From positions 186,001 to 250,000 of the forward strand of contig JADKKI010000002.1 of NCBI GenBank assembly GCA_016720595.1: a stretch of DNA of 64,000 bases. The letters are read 5' to 3'. Source of the stretch: Myxococcales bacterium. GTDB lineage: Bacteria > Myxococcota_A > Polyangia > Haliangiales > Haliangiaceae. Under the pieces are notes generated by a model. The model saw only the letters and a list, made by a program, of their open reading frames with translations. It did not search any database and was not told the origin of the DNA. Position numbers and translations under genes: made by a program. Shown piece by piece: positions 17,929 to 27,738 of this stretch; within the stretch, counting starts at the first letter, position 1, and every line of letters starts with the position of its first letter.

Positions 17929-19266
17929 TCAGGGATGAACGATGTCGGCCTGCGCGGGGATGACGTTGCCGCCGAGGTCCCGGCACGGGGTCGACACCCC
18001 GTTCTCGTCCTTGCAGGCCGTGGTCGCGCACGCATAGGGCGTGGCCTGCGCAGCCTTCGGCCCGATGAACATCGGGTTGATCCGCCAGCTATCGCCCTCG
18101 TTGTAGTAGGCCTGGCACATCAGCTCCTTCTTGTTCCGGTTGAGCACGAACTTGTAGGTCGCGTCGCGGAGGAACTCGATGTCGGTGTCGGAGTCGCCTG
18201 CGGCGAAGTACTGCCGCTTGCCATCGGGGCGGCGGCGCATCGCGTTCGCGGTGGTGTCGCCGTAGATCACCTTGTTGATGAAGCAGCGCTTGCCCTGGAT
18301 GTACGTGATCATCTGCTGCTGGTCATCGGCGATCGCCCCACAGCCCTCGAACTTGTAGGTCAGCTTTCCGGCGCCATCGGTCATCGAGCGGATGCCGATC
18401 ACGTGACTCGGATCGACGCCCGCCTGCATCGACACCGCGGCGATCGCATCCTGCGGCGACGCGGTGATGATCCACACGTCGTACCCGCGGCTCTTGGCCG
18501 CCGTGATCAGGTCCTTGCTCTGCGGATAGATCCGCAGCCAGGCGTTGAGCCCGGTCGTGGTGCCGATCGTCTGCGTCGTGCCCTCGGCCGCCGCCAGCTG
18601 CGGAGTCACCGCCGCCACCATGAACTGCTGGAGCTCCGCGTGCGTGTAGCCCGCCATCAGCTGCGCGGTCCACGCGTACGAGGGCTCGATCCAGCGCGTG
18701 TTGTGGCCCGCGAACGCGACCGCGCCCGCCTTGGTCACGCTGTTGACGTACACGCTCAGGATCTCGTCGACGCAGGCGGTGTTGCTGGCCGGCAGCGGAT
18801 CGCCCGCCGCGACGGTGGTCCCGCAGGCGGCGCTGAGCGCCGTGGCGGCCGCATCGGTGAGGTACGCGCTGGTCTGCTTCCAGTCCTGGTTCGGCGGCTG
18901 GCGGACCTTGCTGTTTGCGATCAGGTAGAACGTGATCGCATCGCCGAAGTCGTTCTTGCTGATCGTGTTGTCCCAGTCGAGCGTCACGACCGGCTTGTGC
19001 GCGGCGTCGTAGCCGGCGGACTTGCACCCGGCCGCGTCGAACCATGCGGTCAGGTCGGTCTTGTTCGCGCCGAACCACGCGAGCTGCGGATCGAACGCCG
19101 TGGGCTGCACCTGGCACTTGTCGATCGGCGTGACCGGCGCATCGGGCGGCGGATCGATGACCGCGGCGTCGGGCTGGAGGGAGGCCCCATCGTCGCCGCA
19201 CGCGGCGCCGAACAGGGCGGTAGAGAACAGGAGGGAGGATGACAGGAGGATCTTGACGGTCTGCAT
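17929..19266 (-). CDS. HAD-superfamily phosphatase-like lipoprotein
   Basis: The 445-residue product starts at ATG 19266 with a signal peptide ending GAAC (Cys23), giving a probable lipoprotein with an Asp/Pro-rich tether. The HAD motifs are clear: motif I LDWDNT (Asp97, Asp99), motif II WIITAS (about 265-270), and motif IV GDSDTD (357-362). This is a phosphotransferase/phosphatase fold, expected to be outside the cytoplasm. Cap residues between motifs I and II are long (about 160 residues) and helical. Several Cys in the C-terminal 50 residues may form disulfides. The frame stays open far upstream, but that part is antisense to the histidine kinase. Confidence 0.85.
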   Translation of the reverse strand: MQTVKILLSSSLLFSTALFGAACGDDGASLQPDAAVIDPPPDAPVTPIDKCQVQPTAFDPQLAWFGANKTDLTAWFDAAGCKSAGYDAAHKPVVTLDWDNTISKNDFGDAITFYLIANSKVRQPPNQDWKQTSAYLTDAAATALSAACGTTVAAGDPLPASNTACVDEILSVYVNSVTKAGAVAFAGHNTRWIEPSYAWTAQLMAGYTHAELQQFMVAAVTPQLAAAEGTTQTIGTTTGLNAWLRIYPQSKDLITAAKSRGYDVWIITASPQDAIAAVSMQAGVDPSHVIGIRSMTDGAGKLTYKFEGCGAIADDQQQMITYIQGKRCFINKVIYGDTTANAMRRRPDGKRQYFAAGDSDTDIEFLRDATYKFVLNRNKKELMCQAYYNEGDSWRINPMFIGPKAAQATPYACATTACKDENGVSTPCRDLGGNVIPAQADIVHP

Positions 19267-19542
19267 TCCCCACGAATGCGCCACCTCCTCGTGAGGGCGA
19301 CATGACCACCGCGTGATCAACGCGTGAGCCGGGGAATCGTCAGCTCGGATCTCAGGAGCGCCTCGATCGCGAGGAGTACCGCGGCTCCTCGGCGCGGTTG
19401 AGGCCCATCCGTGCGACGCCCATGCGTTCACCGGCCAATCTGCGGTAGTGTGGGCTTTGGGACGATTGCCCAGGATCGTAGCTTGACGAAGCCCGGGCCC
19501 AACCGTGATGGGGCCTGGAGGCCTCGTACTCGGAGGGATGAT

Positions 19543-22500
19543 TTGCGGGGACTGCAGAGGTGGTACGAGGATCTCTTCGAGCACTCGCTTGATGGAGTGC
19601 TCATCACCCGCATCGACGGCACGATCGTGCGCGCCAACCCGGCGGCGTGCCGTGCCCTGGGTTGCAGTGAGGTGGAGCTCTGCCAGATCGGCCTCCACGG
19701 ACTGGTCGAGCCGGGGACACCGTGGGGGGATCTTATCGCGCAGCGGGTGGAGGGGGTACCGCTCGCCGTCGAGCTGACCTTCCGCCCACCCCGCGGCGAG
19801 CCCGTGCCCGCCGAGGTCACCCTCGGGCGCGTGCCCCCGACCGAGGGCCCTGCGCTCGACTACGTCATCCTGCGCGACCTGCGCGAGCGCCGTCGCGCGG
19901 AGTCCGCTCTGCGCGCCACGAACCGCGCCCTCCAACTGCTGACGAAGTGCAACGAGGCCGTCCTCCACGCCACCACCGAGGAGGCGCTCTTCGACGCGGT
20001 CTGCCAGATCATGGTCGACGGGGGCGGCTACCGGATGTGCTGGCTTGGCCTGGCGGAGCACGACGCCGCGCGCACCGTGCGACCGGTGGCGCACGCGGGG
20101 CAGTACCAGGGCTACGTCGACGCCATGCGCTTCGAGTGGTCCGACGGTCCCTTCGGCGGCGGCCCCATTGGCCGGGCGATCCGCAGCGGTCAACCGGTGG
20201 TGGGCCACGACTTCACGCTCGACGAGAACCTTCGCCCGTGGGCGGCAGAGGCCCTCGCCAGGGGGTATCGCTCGGCGACCGCGCTCCCCATCGTTTACGA
20301 GGGCGAACCCATCGGCGCGATCACCATGTACACAAGCGAGGTCGACTCCTTCGACGAGCCCGAACTGGCGCTGCTCAGCGACCTGGCGCGCAACGTCGCC
20401 TTCGGCATCAAGGGCCTTCGTCAGCGCGCGGCCCGCGTTGCCGCCGAGCATGCGCGCGAGGAGCTGGTGGTGGCGCTCGCGGCCGAGAAGGATCGGCTGG
20501 CGGTGGCCGTGGAGCAGGCGCGCGCCCGGACGGCCGAGCTGGAGGCGGTCCTCGACGCGGTGCCGGCCGGCGTGTTCATCGCCCGCGGACGCGAGGCGCG
20601 GCACGTCTCCGCGAACCGCTTTGGCGCGCAGCTCCTTCGGCAACCGCAGGGCGCCAACGTGGCCAAGGGCGCGCCGAACGGCGAAGGCTCGGCGAACCTC
20701 ACGATCATGCGAGGGGGCGTCGAGGTGGCGCCCGCCGACCTGCCCGGACGGGTCGCCGCCGAGCGCGGCGTGGTGGTGTCGGACTACGAGTTCGCGGTCG
20801 TCTTCCGCGACGGCAGCGTCCGTCACCTTCTGGGGGGCGCCTCGCCGCTGCGCGACGCCCAGGGCGAGCTCATCGGCTCCGTCGGCGCCTACGTGGACGT
20901 GACCGCCCGGAGAGAGGCGGAGGAGGCGCACCGGCGCAGCGAGGCGCTCCTCGCGGCCATCCGCGACAACGCGCCCGATCCGATCTTCCTCAAGGACACC
21001 GAGGGGCGCTGGCTCTTCGCCAACCCGGCTTCGCTCCGGGCGATGGGCAAGACCCTCGAGGAGGTGCTCGGCAGGACCGATGCGGAGATCTTCGTCGATC
21101 AGGCCGCGGCCAAGGCGATCAGTGACGCCGACCGTCGGGTGATGCGGTCGGGGGTCACGGAGGCGGTCGAGGAGGTCGTGCCCACGCCCAATGGCAACCG
21201 AATCTTCCTCTCCACCAAGGCGCCCTTCCGTGATGCCGCCGGCCGGGTCGTGGGCCTCATCGGCTGCGCCACCGACGTCACCGAGCGCAAGGTCGCCGAG
21301 GCCAGCCGCGAGCGACTGGTCACCGCGATCGAGCAGGCCGCCGAGGTGGTGGTGGTCACCGACCTGCAAGGCAACATCGAGTACGCCAACCCCGCCTTCG
21401 AGCGGGTCACGGGATACACCCGCGCCGAGGCCCTCGGTCACAACCCGCGGCTCCTCAAGAGCGGCCAGCACGACGCAGCGTTCTACCGCGTGCTGTGGGA
21501 CACGATCAGCAGCGGGCAGACCTGGCGCGGCCGCCTCGTCAACAAGCACAAGAGCGGCCGGCTCTACACCGAGGAGGCCTCGCTCTCGCCGGTGCGCGAC
21601 GCGAGCGGGCGGATCACCAGCTACGTCGCCGTCAAGCGCGACATCACCCGCGACCTCGACCTCGAGAGCCAGCTGCTCCAGTCGCAGAAGATGGAGGGCA
21701 TCGGTCGCCTCGCGGGAGGCATCGCCCACGACTTCAATAATCTCCTCTCCGTGATCCTCGGCTACGCGACCTTCGTCAGCGAGTCACTCCCCGAGGGTGA
21801 CCCGCTGCGCGAGGACGTGCGCGAGATCGAACTCGCCGCCGAGCGCGCCGCGTCGCTCACCCGGCAGATCCTCGCGTTCAGCCGCAAGCAGGTGCTGGAG
21901 CCGGTGGCGCTCGACATCAACCGGCTCCTCGGCGAGATGGAGAAGATGCTCCGGCGGGTGATCGGCGAGGACGTCCGCCTGGCGCTGCTGCCCGATCCGG
22001 GCTTGGGCTGGGTGTTCGCCGACCCGAGCCAGCTCGATCAGGTGATGATGAACCTCGCCGTCAACGCGCGCGACGCCATGCCGCGTGGGGGCACGCTCAC
22101 GATCTCCACGGCCAACGTGGAGCACGACGCCGACTACCTCGCGCGCCGCGCGGGCAGTGTGGCGGGACCCCACGTGCGGATAACGGTCACCGACTCGGGG
22201 ACGGGCATGGATGCGACGACCATGGCGCACATCTTCGAGCCGTTCTTCACCACCAAGGGGGTCGGGCGCGGCACCGGCCTGGGGCTCTCAACCGTCTACG
22301 GAATCGTCAAGCAGAGCCATGGCTACATCTCGGTCGCCAGCTCTCCGGGGAACGGCACCACCTTCGAGATCGACCTCCCCCGCCACGAGGGCGCGCTGCC
22401 GAGTGTCGGCAAGGCGCCCAGCCGCGAGGGCACCGTGGTCGCCACCGAGACCGTGCTGGTGGTCGACGACGATGACAGCGTGCGAAATCTGACCCACCGC

Positions 22501-22833
22501 ATCCTCTCGGGCGCGGGTTACACGGTTCTCACGGCGGCCAACGGCGGCGAGGCGCTCCTGCTCAGCGAGCAGCACGCAGGCCCCATCGACCTGGTCTTGA
22601 CCGACGTCGTGATGCCGCTCCTCGGCGGCCGCGAGCTGGCCAAGCGGCTGTTCACCCTCCGCCCCGGTATCCGAACGCTGTACATGTCCGGCTACTCGGA
22701 TGACGCCATCGTCCACCACGGCATGATCGACGGGCACGCGCCCTTTCTGGGCAAGCCCTTCAGCGCACACGACCTGCTGCAGAAGACGCGCGAGGCGCTC
22801 GACTCGCCGCTCGGCCCCGTGCCACCCGCCTGA
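19543..22833 (+). CDS. Hybrid sensor histidine kinase, PAS-GAF-PAS-PAS-PAS-HisKA-HATPase-REC
   Basis: A 1096-residue soluble sensor kinase read from TTG 19543, which has a GGAGGG site 5 nt upstream; GTG 19411 is an alternative. Order: PAS (about 11-130), GAF (140-290), three more PAS (330-455, 465-580, 590-700), HisKA with AHDFNNLL (His729), HATPase with N box MNLAVNARDAM, G1 DSGTGMD and G2 GTGLGLSTVYG, then a receiver with phospho-acceptor in LTDVVMP (Asp1021). The HDFNN subtype is common in orphan hybrid kinases. No membrane segment. Asp is coded mostly by GAC and GATC is sparse, unlike the neighbours, which suggests acquisition by transfer. Confidence 0.95.
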   Translation: MRGLQRWYEDLFEHSLDGVLITRIDGTIVRANPAACRALGCSEVELCQIGLHGLVEPGTPWGDLIAQRVEGVPLAVELTFRPPRGEPVPAEVTLGRVPPTEGPALDYVILRDLRERRRAESALRATNRALQLLTKCNEAVLHATTEEALFDAVCQIMVDGGGYRMCWLGLAEHDAARTVRPVAHAGQYQGYVDAMRFEWSDGPFGGGPIGRAIRSGQPVVGHDFTLDENLRPWAAEALARGYRSATALPIVYEGEPIGAITMYTSEVDSFDEPELALLSDLARNVAFGIKGLRQRAARVAAEHAREELVVALAAEKDRLAVAVEQARARTAELEAVLDAVPAGVFIARGREARHVSANRFGAQLLRQPQGANVAKGAPNGEGSANLTIMRGGVEVAPADLPGRVAAERGVVVSDYEFAVVFRDGSVRHLLGGASPLRDAQGELIGSVGAYVDVTARREAEEAHRRSEALLAAIRDNAPDPIFLKDTEGRWLFANPASLRAMGKTLEEVLGRTDAEIFVDQAAAKAISDADRRVMRSGVTEAVEEVVPTPNGNRIFLSTKAPFRDAAGRVVGLIGCATDVTERKVAEASRERLVTAIEQAAEVVVVTDLQGNIEYANPAFERVTGYTRAEALGHNPRLLKSGQHDAAFYRVLWDTISSGQTWRGRLVNKHKSGRLYTEEASLSPVRDASGRITSYVAVKRDITRDLDLESQLLQSQKMEGIGRLAGGIAHDFNNLLSVILGYATFVSESLPEGDPLREDVREIELAAERAASLTRQILAFSRKQVLEPVALDINRLLGEMEKMLRRVIGEDVRLALLPDPGLGWVFADPSQLDQVMMNLAVNARDAMPRGGTLTISTANVEHDADYLARRAGSVAGPHVRITVTDSGTGMDATTMAHIFEPFFTTKGVGRGTGLGLSTVYGIVKQSHGYISVASSPGNGTTFEIDLPRHEGALPSVGKAPSREGTVVATETVLVVDDDDSVRNLTHRILSGAGYTVLTAANGGEALLLSEQHAGPIDLVLTDVVMPLLGGRELAKRLFTLRPGIRTLYMSGYSDDAIVHHGMIDGHAPFLGKPFSAHDLLQKTREALDSPLGPVPPA

Positions 22834-22888
22834 TCGTCCGACCAGGGGCAGCCACCGTCGCTGCAGAGGCGAGGTGTGAAGATTCTCG

Positions 22889-22963
22889 TGATCCCTGCAG
22901 GTCTCGAACCTGCGGCCTGTGCTTTAGGAAAGCACCGCTCTGATCCAACTGAGCTAAGGGATC
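22889..22963 (-). tRNA. tRNA-Arg (anticodon CCT)
   Basis: A full cloverleaf on the minus strand: acceptor GATCCCT/AGGGATC, D arm with AGCTCAGTTGGAT, anticodon stem GTGCT/AGCAC with loop TTCCTAA (anticodon CCT, reading AGG), T arm with GGTTCGAGACC, discriminator A. CCA is not encoded. Confidence 0.95.
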
Positions 22964-22967
22964 GGGA

Positions 22968-22982
22968 GGGCAGACTCTGCCC
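22968..22982. promoter_or_regulatory. Perfect 7-bp hairpin just upstream of tRNA-Arg
   Basis: GGGCAGA-C-TCTGCCC lies 5 bp beyond the tRNA 5' end. It could affect promoter use or processing. No other evidence. Confidence 0.3.
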
Positions 22983-23050
22983 GAGGCGCCTCCGATCCGC
23001 AAGCGCTCCGCGGGAAGCCCCTGCCCCGGCGCGGAGTTAGCGCTGGCCCC

Positions 23051-23650
23051 TCAGAACGTCCTGCCGTGCGAGACCATCACGATCCGGGCACCACCAGCGT
23101 CGAGTCGGGTGGTCACGTCGGCCGCAGCGAGCTCGTCCTGATAGCGATCCGCGCGCCGCGCCGCGAAGATGTCGAAGCCGAGCGTCAGGCCCGCCTCGAT
23201 CGCGACGCCGTAACCCACGCCCTCGAGCCTCTTGCGATCGGTTCGATGGCCGATGCCCGCCATCGTGAGCCCGCCGGCGATCAGCACGACCTCCACGATC
23301 TTCAACGCGGTGAACGTGGTGGCGACGCCCTTCATGCGGGTGCGCTCGGTCGCGACGAACCCGGCCGGATCGGTTCCGATCTGATCGGTGAACTGGGTGA
23401 TCCGCCGACGCGACGCCACGTTGACGAAGATCCCCGCTGCCACGTGCACGACCCCGAACCCGAGCAACGGGTAGGACATCCCCCGCGCGAGATCGCCACC
23501 CTCGCGATGCAGGAGGCCACCCGCTGCGAGACCGGCGGCACCCATGCCGACGAGCACGAGCCCACCCCGCTTCTCGCCGGAGAAGTAGTCCTCCATCGCG
23601 GTCTGCGTGCGGGCCGGATCAGGGTCCGCGTGCGCCACAGATCCGATCAT
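23051..23650 (-). CDS. Hypothetical membrane protein
   Basis: A 199-residue protein with three to four hydrophobic segments (around residues 30-48, 60-80, 115-135 and 145-165) and no recognised family. The only start codon in this frame after an upstream stop is ATG 23650. However, the frame just upstream reads AAFALAILMIGSVAHA, a good signal peptide core, with no start codon of its own. An out-of-frame ATG about 40 bp upstream would complete the signal peptide after a one-base shift. Either the true start is non-standard or there is an indel near 23655-23690. Confidence 0.65.
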   Translation of the reverse strand: MIGSVAHADPDPARTQTAMEDYFSGEKRGGLVLVGMGAAGLAAGGLLHREGGDLARGMSYPLLGFGVVHVAAGIFVNVASRRRITQFTDQIGTDPAGFVATERTRMKGVATTFTALKIVEVVLIAGGLTMAGIGHRTDRKRLEGVGYGVAIEAGLTLGFDIFAARRADRYQDELAAADVTTRLDAGGARIVMVSHGRTF

Positions 23651-23819
23651 CAGGATCGCGAGCGCGAAGGCGGCCTGCTGCCTCGCCGCAGCATCGCTGT
23701 GTACGGGCGTTCACGATCCTCACCGCGTTGCACCCGCAAAAGTCAGCACTGCTCAGAACGGTGGAGCTAGCCGCCCTACATCGTCACCATGCAACGCTGC
23801 GCCGCAACTGGGAGGCTCT

Positions 23820-24704
23820 ATGAACAAGAAGTTTCTGTTTCTGGCAGCAGCACTCGGCGGTTCGTTGGTCGCATGTGCGGACGACTCGGACCAGACCATC
23901 AACGATCACGAGGTCGCCGGCGTTCAGGAGCCCGGATCGAGCACCGTCCATCGCGGCTGCGCGACGATCGAGCCGACGGCGCTCGAGCGCGATGCGATCG
24001 AGGCCCGCATTGCCTCGCTCGATGACACCGCCACGCTCACCGCCTCCCACGTGATCCCCGTGTACGTGCACCGGATCCACGCTTCGGACGGCACCGGCGG
24101 CGCGGTCTCGACCCAGCAGCTGAACGATCAGCTCGCGATCCTCAACGCCGCGTACGCGAGCTCGGGCTTCTCGTTCTCGCTGTCCACGGTGGACGATACG
24201 AACAACTCGACCTGGTACACGTCGAGCGGTGGCGCCTCGGAGACCGCGATGAAGACCGCGCTTCGCAAGGGCGGCTCGAACGCGCTGAACTTCTACACCA
24301 ACAACATGGGCGGCGGCCTGCTCGGCTGGGCGACGTTCCCGTCGAGCTACACGAGCCAGCCCAAGCTCGATGGCGTGGTGATCCTGTTCTCGTCGCTGCC
24401 CGGCGGCACCGCCGCGCCCTACAACCTCGGCGACACCGCGACCCACGAGGTCGGTCACTGGATGGGCCTCTACCACACGTTCCAGGGCGGCTGCTCGAAG
24501 TCCAACGATGGCGTGTCCGACACGCCCGCGGAGAAGTCGGCAGCGTTCGGATGCCCGGTCAACCGCGATACCTGCGTCGGCAGCCGGTATCCGGGGCTCG
24601 ACCCGATCCGGAACTTCATGGACTACACGGACGACGCCTGCATGAACACGTTCAGCGCGGGCCAGGACACGCGGATGAACCAGATGTGGACCAGCTACCG
24701 GTAG
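23820..24704 (+). CDS. Secreted M43-like (pappalysin-type) metallopeptidase lipoprotein
   Basis: A 294-residue secreted zinc protease. GGAGG sits 4 nt before ATG 23820, and the signal peptide ends in lipobox LVAC (Cys19). The extended zinc motif HEVGHWMGLYHTF (HExxHxxGxxH) and the downstream Met-turn region NFMDYTDDAC are those of metzincins, family M43 in layout. Several conserved Cys (GGC, GC, DTC) likely form disulfides. It would act outside the cell on proteins or peptides. It is divergent from the membrane protein at 23650 and followed by a kinase gene with its own promoter. Confidence 0.93.
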   Translation: MNKKFLFLAAALGGSLVACADDSDQTINDHEVAGVQEPGSSTVHRGCATIEPTALERDAIEARIASLDDTATLTASHVIPVYVHRIHASDGTGGAVSTQQLNDQLAILNAAYASSGFSFSLSTVDDTNNSTWYTSSGGASETAMKTALRKGGSNALNFYTNNMGGGLLGWATFPSSYTSQPKLDGVVILFSSLPGGTAAPYNLGDTATHEVGHWMGLYHTFQGGCSKSNDGVSDTPAEKSAAFGCPVNRDTCVGSRYPGLDPIRNFMDYTDDACMNTFSAGQDTRMNQMWTSYR

Positions 24705-24796
24705 CTCGCTCTCAGCGGTCCGACCGATTCGAGATCCGCACTCCCGGCTGTCCGAAACTATCTTCGGTGGTTTGGTAGGGCCCCCCTCTACTGCTC

Positions 24797-24802
24797 TAGT
24801 AT
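24797..24802 (+). promoter_or_regulatory. Likely -10 box of a leaderless transcript
   Basis: TAGTAT lies 7 nt before the ATG at 24810 and no ribosome-binding site is present, the usual arrangement of leaderless mRNAs. A TTGGTA about 19 nt further upstream is a poor -35 candidate. Confidence 0.45.
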
Positions 24803-24809
24803 CGAGTGT

Positions 24810-26087
24810 ATGGGGGATGACGCCACGGTCGGGGGGCGTTACGCGCTGGACGGACGTCTGGGCGAGGGCGGGATGGGCCAGGTGTATCGCGCTCGCCACC
24901 TGCAGCTCGGAAAAGCGTTCGCGCTGAAGATCATCTCGCCGGCGTTCGCGCTGGATTCGGCAGCGCGTGCACGGTTCAACGAGGAGGCGAAGCTCGCGAG
25001 CGAGATCTCGCACCCGAACATCGTGTCGGTCGTCGACTTCGGCGAGGACTCGCAGTTCGGCGCCTACATGGTGATGGAGCTCGTCGAGGGCGAGCCGCTG
25101 ATCAACGAGGGCGCGGCCCCGTGGTCGGTGCGTCGCGCCTGCGACATCCTCGGCCAGATCGCCGACGCCCTCGACCACATCCACCGGCGCGGCATCGTCC
25201 ACGGGGACGTCAAGGCCGACAACATCATGCTGACGGGCGAGACCGACAGCGCGAGCAGCGGTGCGCGGCGGCGGCGCGTCGCACGGCTCCTCGATTTCGG
25301 CCTCGCGCGCCGGCCCGGCGGTGAGGATGAAGAGGAGGTCAACGGCAGCCCCCACTACCTCGCGCCCGAGCGTGCCGCGGGTGGCCCGCCCAGCGTCGCG
25401 GCGGATGTCTACGCCCTCGGCGTCCTCGCGTACCTGATGCTCACGGGCTCGCTGCCGTTCGACGGCAACGTGGTCGAGATCCTGATGGCGCACATCAACC
25501 AGCCGCCGCAGTCGCCCTCGCTCCGCCGAGGTGAGGACATCGACGAGGCACTCGAGGCGCTGGTGCTGCGTGCGATGGCGAAGGATCCGGCGCATCGCCA
25601 CGGCTCGGCGGCCGCGTTCCGCTACGAGCTCAACACGGTCATGGACATGCTCGACATGGGGCGCCGGCGCCGTGCGAGCGGGACGATCAAGCCCGAGAGT
25701 CCCCGCGAGGCCACCGTGATCGCGGCGTTCGATCGTTCGCGTGTCCCGCAGGCGCTGATCTCGATCGACGGTCGGATCGAGTTCTCGAACAAGGCGTTCT
25801 GCCGGCTGCTCGGGCAGGACGAGGGCGTGGACGGACTCAACGTGTCCGAGACCACGCTGAACGGCGTGGTCCCGGGCCTGATGCGCGCCGTGCGCTCGGC
25901 GCACGTCGACGGCAAGCCCTGCGAACGCCGCGCCCGGGTGTTCCGCGGTGACAACAAGCCCGCGCTCGAGCTCACGTTGTGGTTCTGCCCGTTGCCGCTC
26001 CCCGGCACCGAGATCCACCTGATGATCCGCGTCGAAGAAGAAGACGCAAAGCGCCGTAGCCGCGACAGCGACAGCGGCAGCTACTGA
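24810..26087 (+). CDS. Ser/Thr protein kinase with C-terminal PAS-like domain (HGD variant)
   Basis: A 425-residue cytosolic kinase. Residues about 11-290 form the Hanks domain: LGEGGMGQVY, lysine in FALKII, LLDFGLA, and SPHYLAPER. The catalytic loop reads HGDVKADN (His131-Gly-Asp133), so the usual Arg of HRD is Gly; the catalytic Asp, Lys and Asn remain, so activity is likely without classical activation-loop control. Residues about 305-400 read as a PAS domain (ALISIDGRIEFSNKAFCRLLG), which could sense a ligand. No membrane segment. The kinase at 3891 has HRD. Confidence 0.92.
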   Translation: MGDDATVGGRYALDGRLGEGGMGQVYRARHLQLGKAFALKIISPAFALDSAARARFNEEAKLASEISHPNIVSVVDFGEDSQFGAYMVMELVEGEPLINEGAAPWSVRRACDILGQIADALDHIHRRGIVHGDVKADNIMLTGETDSASSGARRRRVARLLDFGLARRPGGEDEEEVNGSPHYLAPERAAGGPPSVAADVYALGVLAYLMLTGSLPFDGNVVEILMAHINQPPQSPSLRRGEDIDEALEALVLRAMAKDPAHRHGSAAAFRYELNTVMDMLDMGRRRRASGTIKPESPREATVIAAFDRSRVPQALISIDGRIEFSNKAFCRLLGQDEGVDGLNVSETTLNGVVPGLMRAVRSAHVDGKPCERRARVFRGDNKPALELTLWFCPLPLPGTEIHLMIRVEEEDAKRRSRDSDSGSY

Positions 26088-26094
26088 GCTCGGT

Positions 26095-26517
26095 CTACTT
26101 GCCGCCGTCGTTCAGGTGCCCGAGGCAGTCCTGGAGCGGAGCGCACTCGGTCTCGGCCTTCAGGCAGACCTCGAGAACGCGGACCTGTCGCGATGACATC
26201 GGCACCTTGCATGCCTTCTTCGCCTCGTCCGTGTTCTTACGGAGGATGTCGGGCGCGGTGTCCTTGTCGAGCTCGGCCTTGCTGATCTTGCCGGCCGCGA
26301 CGTCCGCCTTGGCCTCGTCGACCGCGCACTGCGTGAGGCGCGGAGCGAGCTCGTCACACGAGAGGTCACGTCGCTTCTCGATCGGCGTGCGGGTGTCCTG
26401 CACCACGCCCTTGGGCTCGCCACTCCCCTCCCCGCCTCCGCCCTTCGGGGTCTGCTTGCCGCCGCATGCGGCGAGCGTCACGATCACGACGATGCTAGCG
26501 AAGCTCCTCATCACCAT
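26095..26517 (-). CDS. Small Cys-rich lipoprotein, paralogue A
   Basis: A 140-residue lipoprotein with lipobox LAAC (Cys18), a Gly-rich tether, then a helical domain with six Cys (SCDEL, QCAV, ACKV, VCLK, ECAPLQDC). The Cys spacing and the 'AKxxC' and 'C...A..L..LE..C' pattern recur in the next gene, so the two are paralogues. The function is unknown. It converges with the kinase gene (7 bp apart). Confidence 0.75.
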   Translation of the reverse strand: MVMRSFASIVVIVTLAACGGKQTPKGGGGEGSGEPKGVVQDTRTPIEKRRDLSCDELAPRLTQCAVDEAKADVAAGKISKAELDKDTAPDILRKNTDEAKKACKVPMSSRQVRVLEVCLKAETECAPLQDCLGHLNDGGK

Positions 26518-26555
26518 GGGGACACGTCCTCGGGTCGTGGGTTGCGCGTGCGCGA

Positions 26556-26926
26556 TCAGTGCTTGAGGGCGTCGCCCTCGGTGCCTTCATCGTCGAGCTT
26601 CGGCATGCAGTTGGCCTCGAGATCGGCGAGCGTGGGCGCGCTCGCGATGCACGCCGCGCCCTTCGCCGGATCCTTCGCGCACTCCGCGAGCACCATCGCG
26701 GTGTTGTCGGCCACGGCCTCCTCAACACGCTTGGGCTCCTTGGCCTGGGCCTCGGCGCGATAGAGCTGCTCGACCTTGGCGCGCGCGCCATCGCAACCGC
26801 CGGCCGGCGGGGTCACCGCGGAGCCCGATCCCGCCGTCCCACTCCCACTGCCACCACCGGTCTTGGTCGCCTTGCTGGGGCACGCACACGCGACGATGGT
26901 CACCAGCAGGACCGCGATCACCCGTT

Positions 26927-26930
<4 letters not shown>
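26556..26930 (-). CDS. Small Cys-containing lipoprotein, paralogue B
   Basis: A 124-residue lipoprotein read from ATG 26930, which overlaps the surE stop by 4 bp (ATGA) and so is translationally coupled to it. The signal peptide is MKRVIAVLLVTIVACACPS, with two candidate lipid-accepting Cys, followed by a Gly/Ser/Thr-rich tether. The domain is helical with four Cys and an acidic C-terminus (KLDDEGTEGDALKH). It resembles the 140-residue protein 38 bp downstream. The longer open frame upstream is antisense-phase sequence inside surE. Confidence 0.75.
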
Positions 26931-27694
<764 letters not shown>

Positions 27695-27703
27695 AAATAA
27701 AGT

Positions 27704-27728
27704 GGCCGATCGCTGGGGGCGATCGGCC
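27704..27728 (-). terminator. Intrinsic terminator after tRNA-Pro
   Basis: A 10-bp perfect stem GGCCGATCGC/GCGATCGGCC with a 5-nt loop, followed on the minus strand by ACTTTATTTAT. It sits 10 bp downstream of the tRNA and just before surE. Confidence 0.75.
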
Positions 27729-27738
27729 GGAAACTTGG

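Noticed and set aside
19267..19410. Possible att repeat of the tRNA-Arg 3' end left of the histidine kinase
   Set aside because: No match to the tRNA 3' end was found in this gap; only a short CGCGTGA direct repeat.
19267..21729. Minus-strand open frame of about 800 codons continuing upstream of the HAD lipoprotein
   Set aside because: It is fully antisense to the histidine kinase, has the Arg/Ala/His/Asp composition of GC-rich shadow frames, and no domain. The real start is at 19266.
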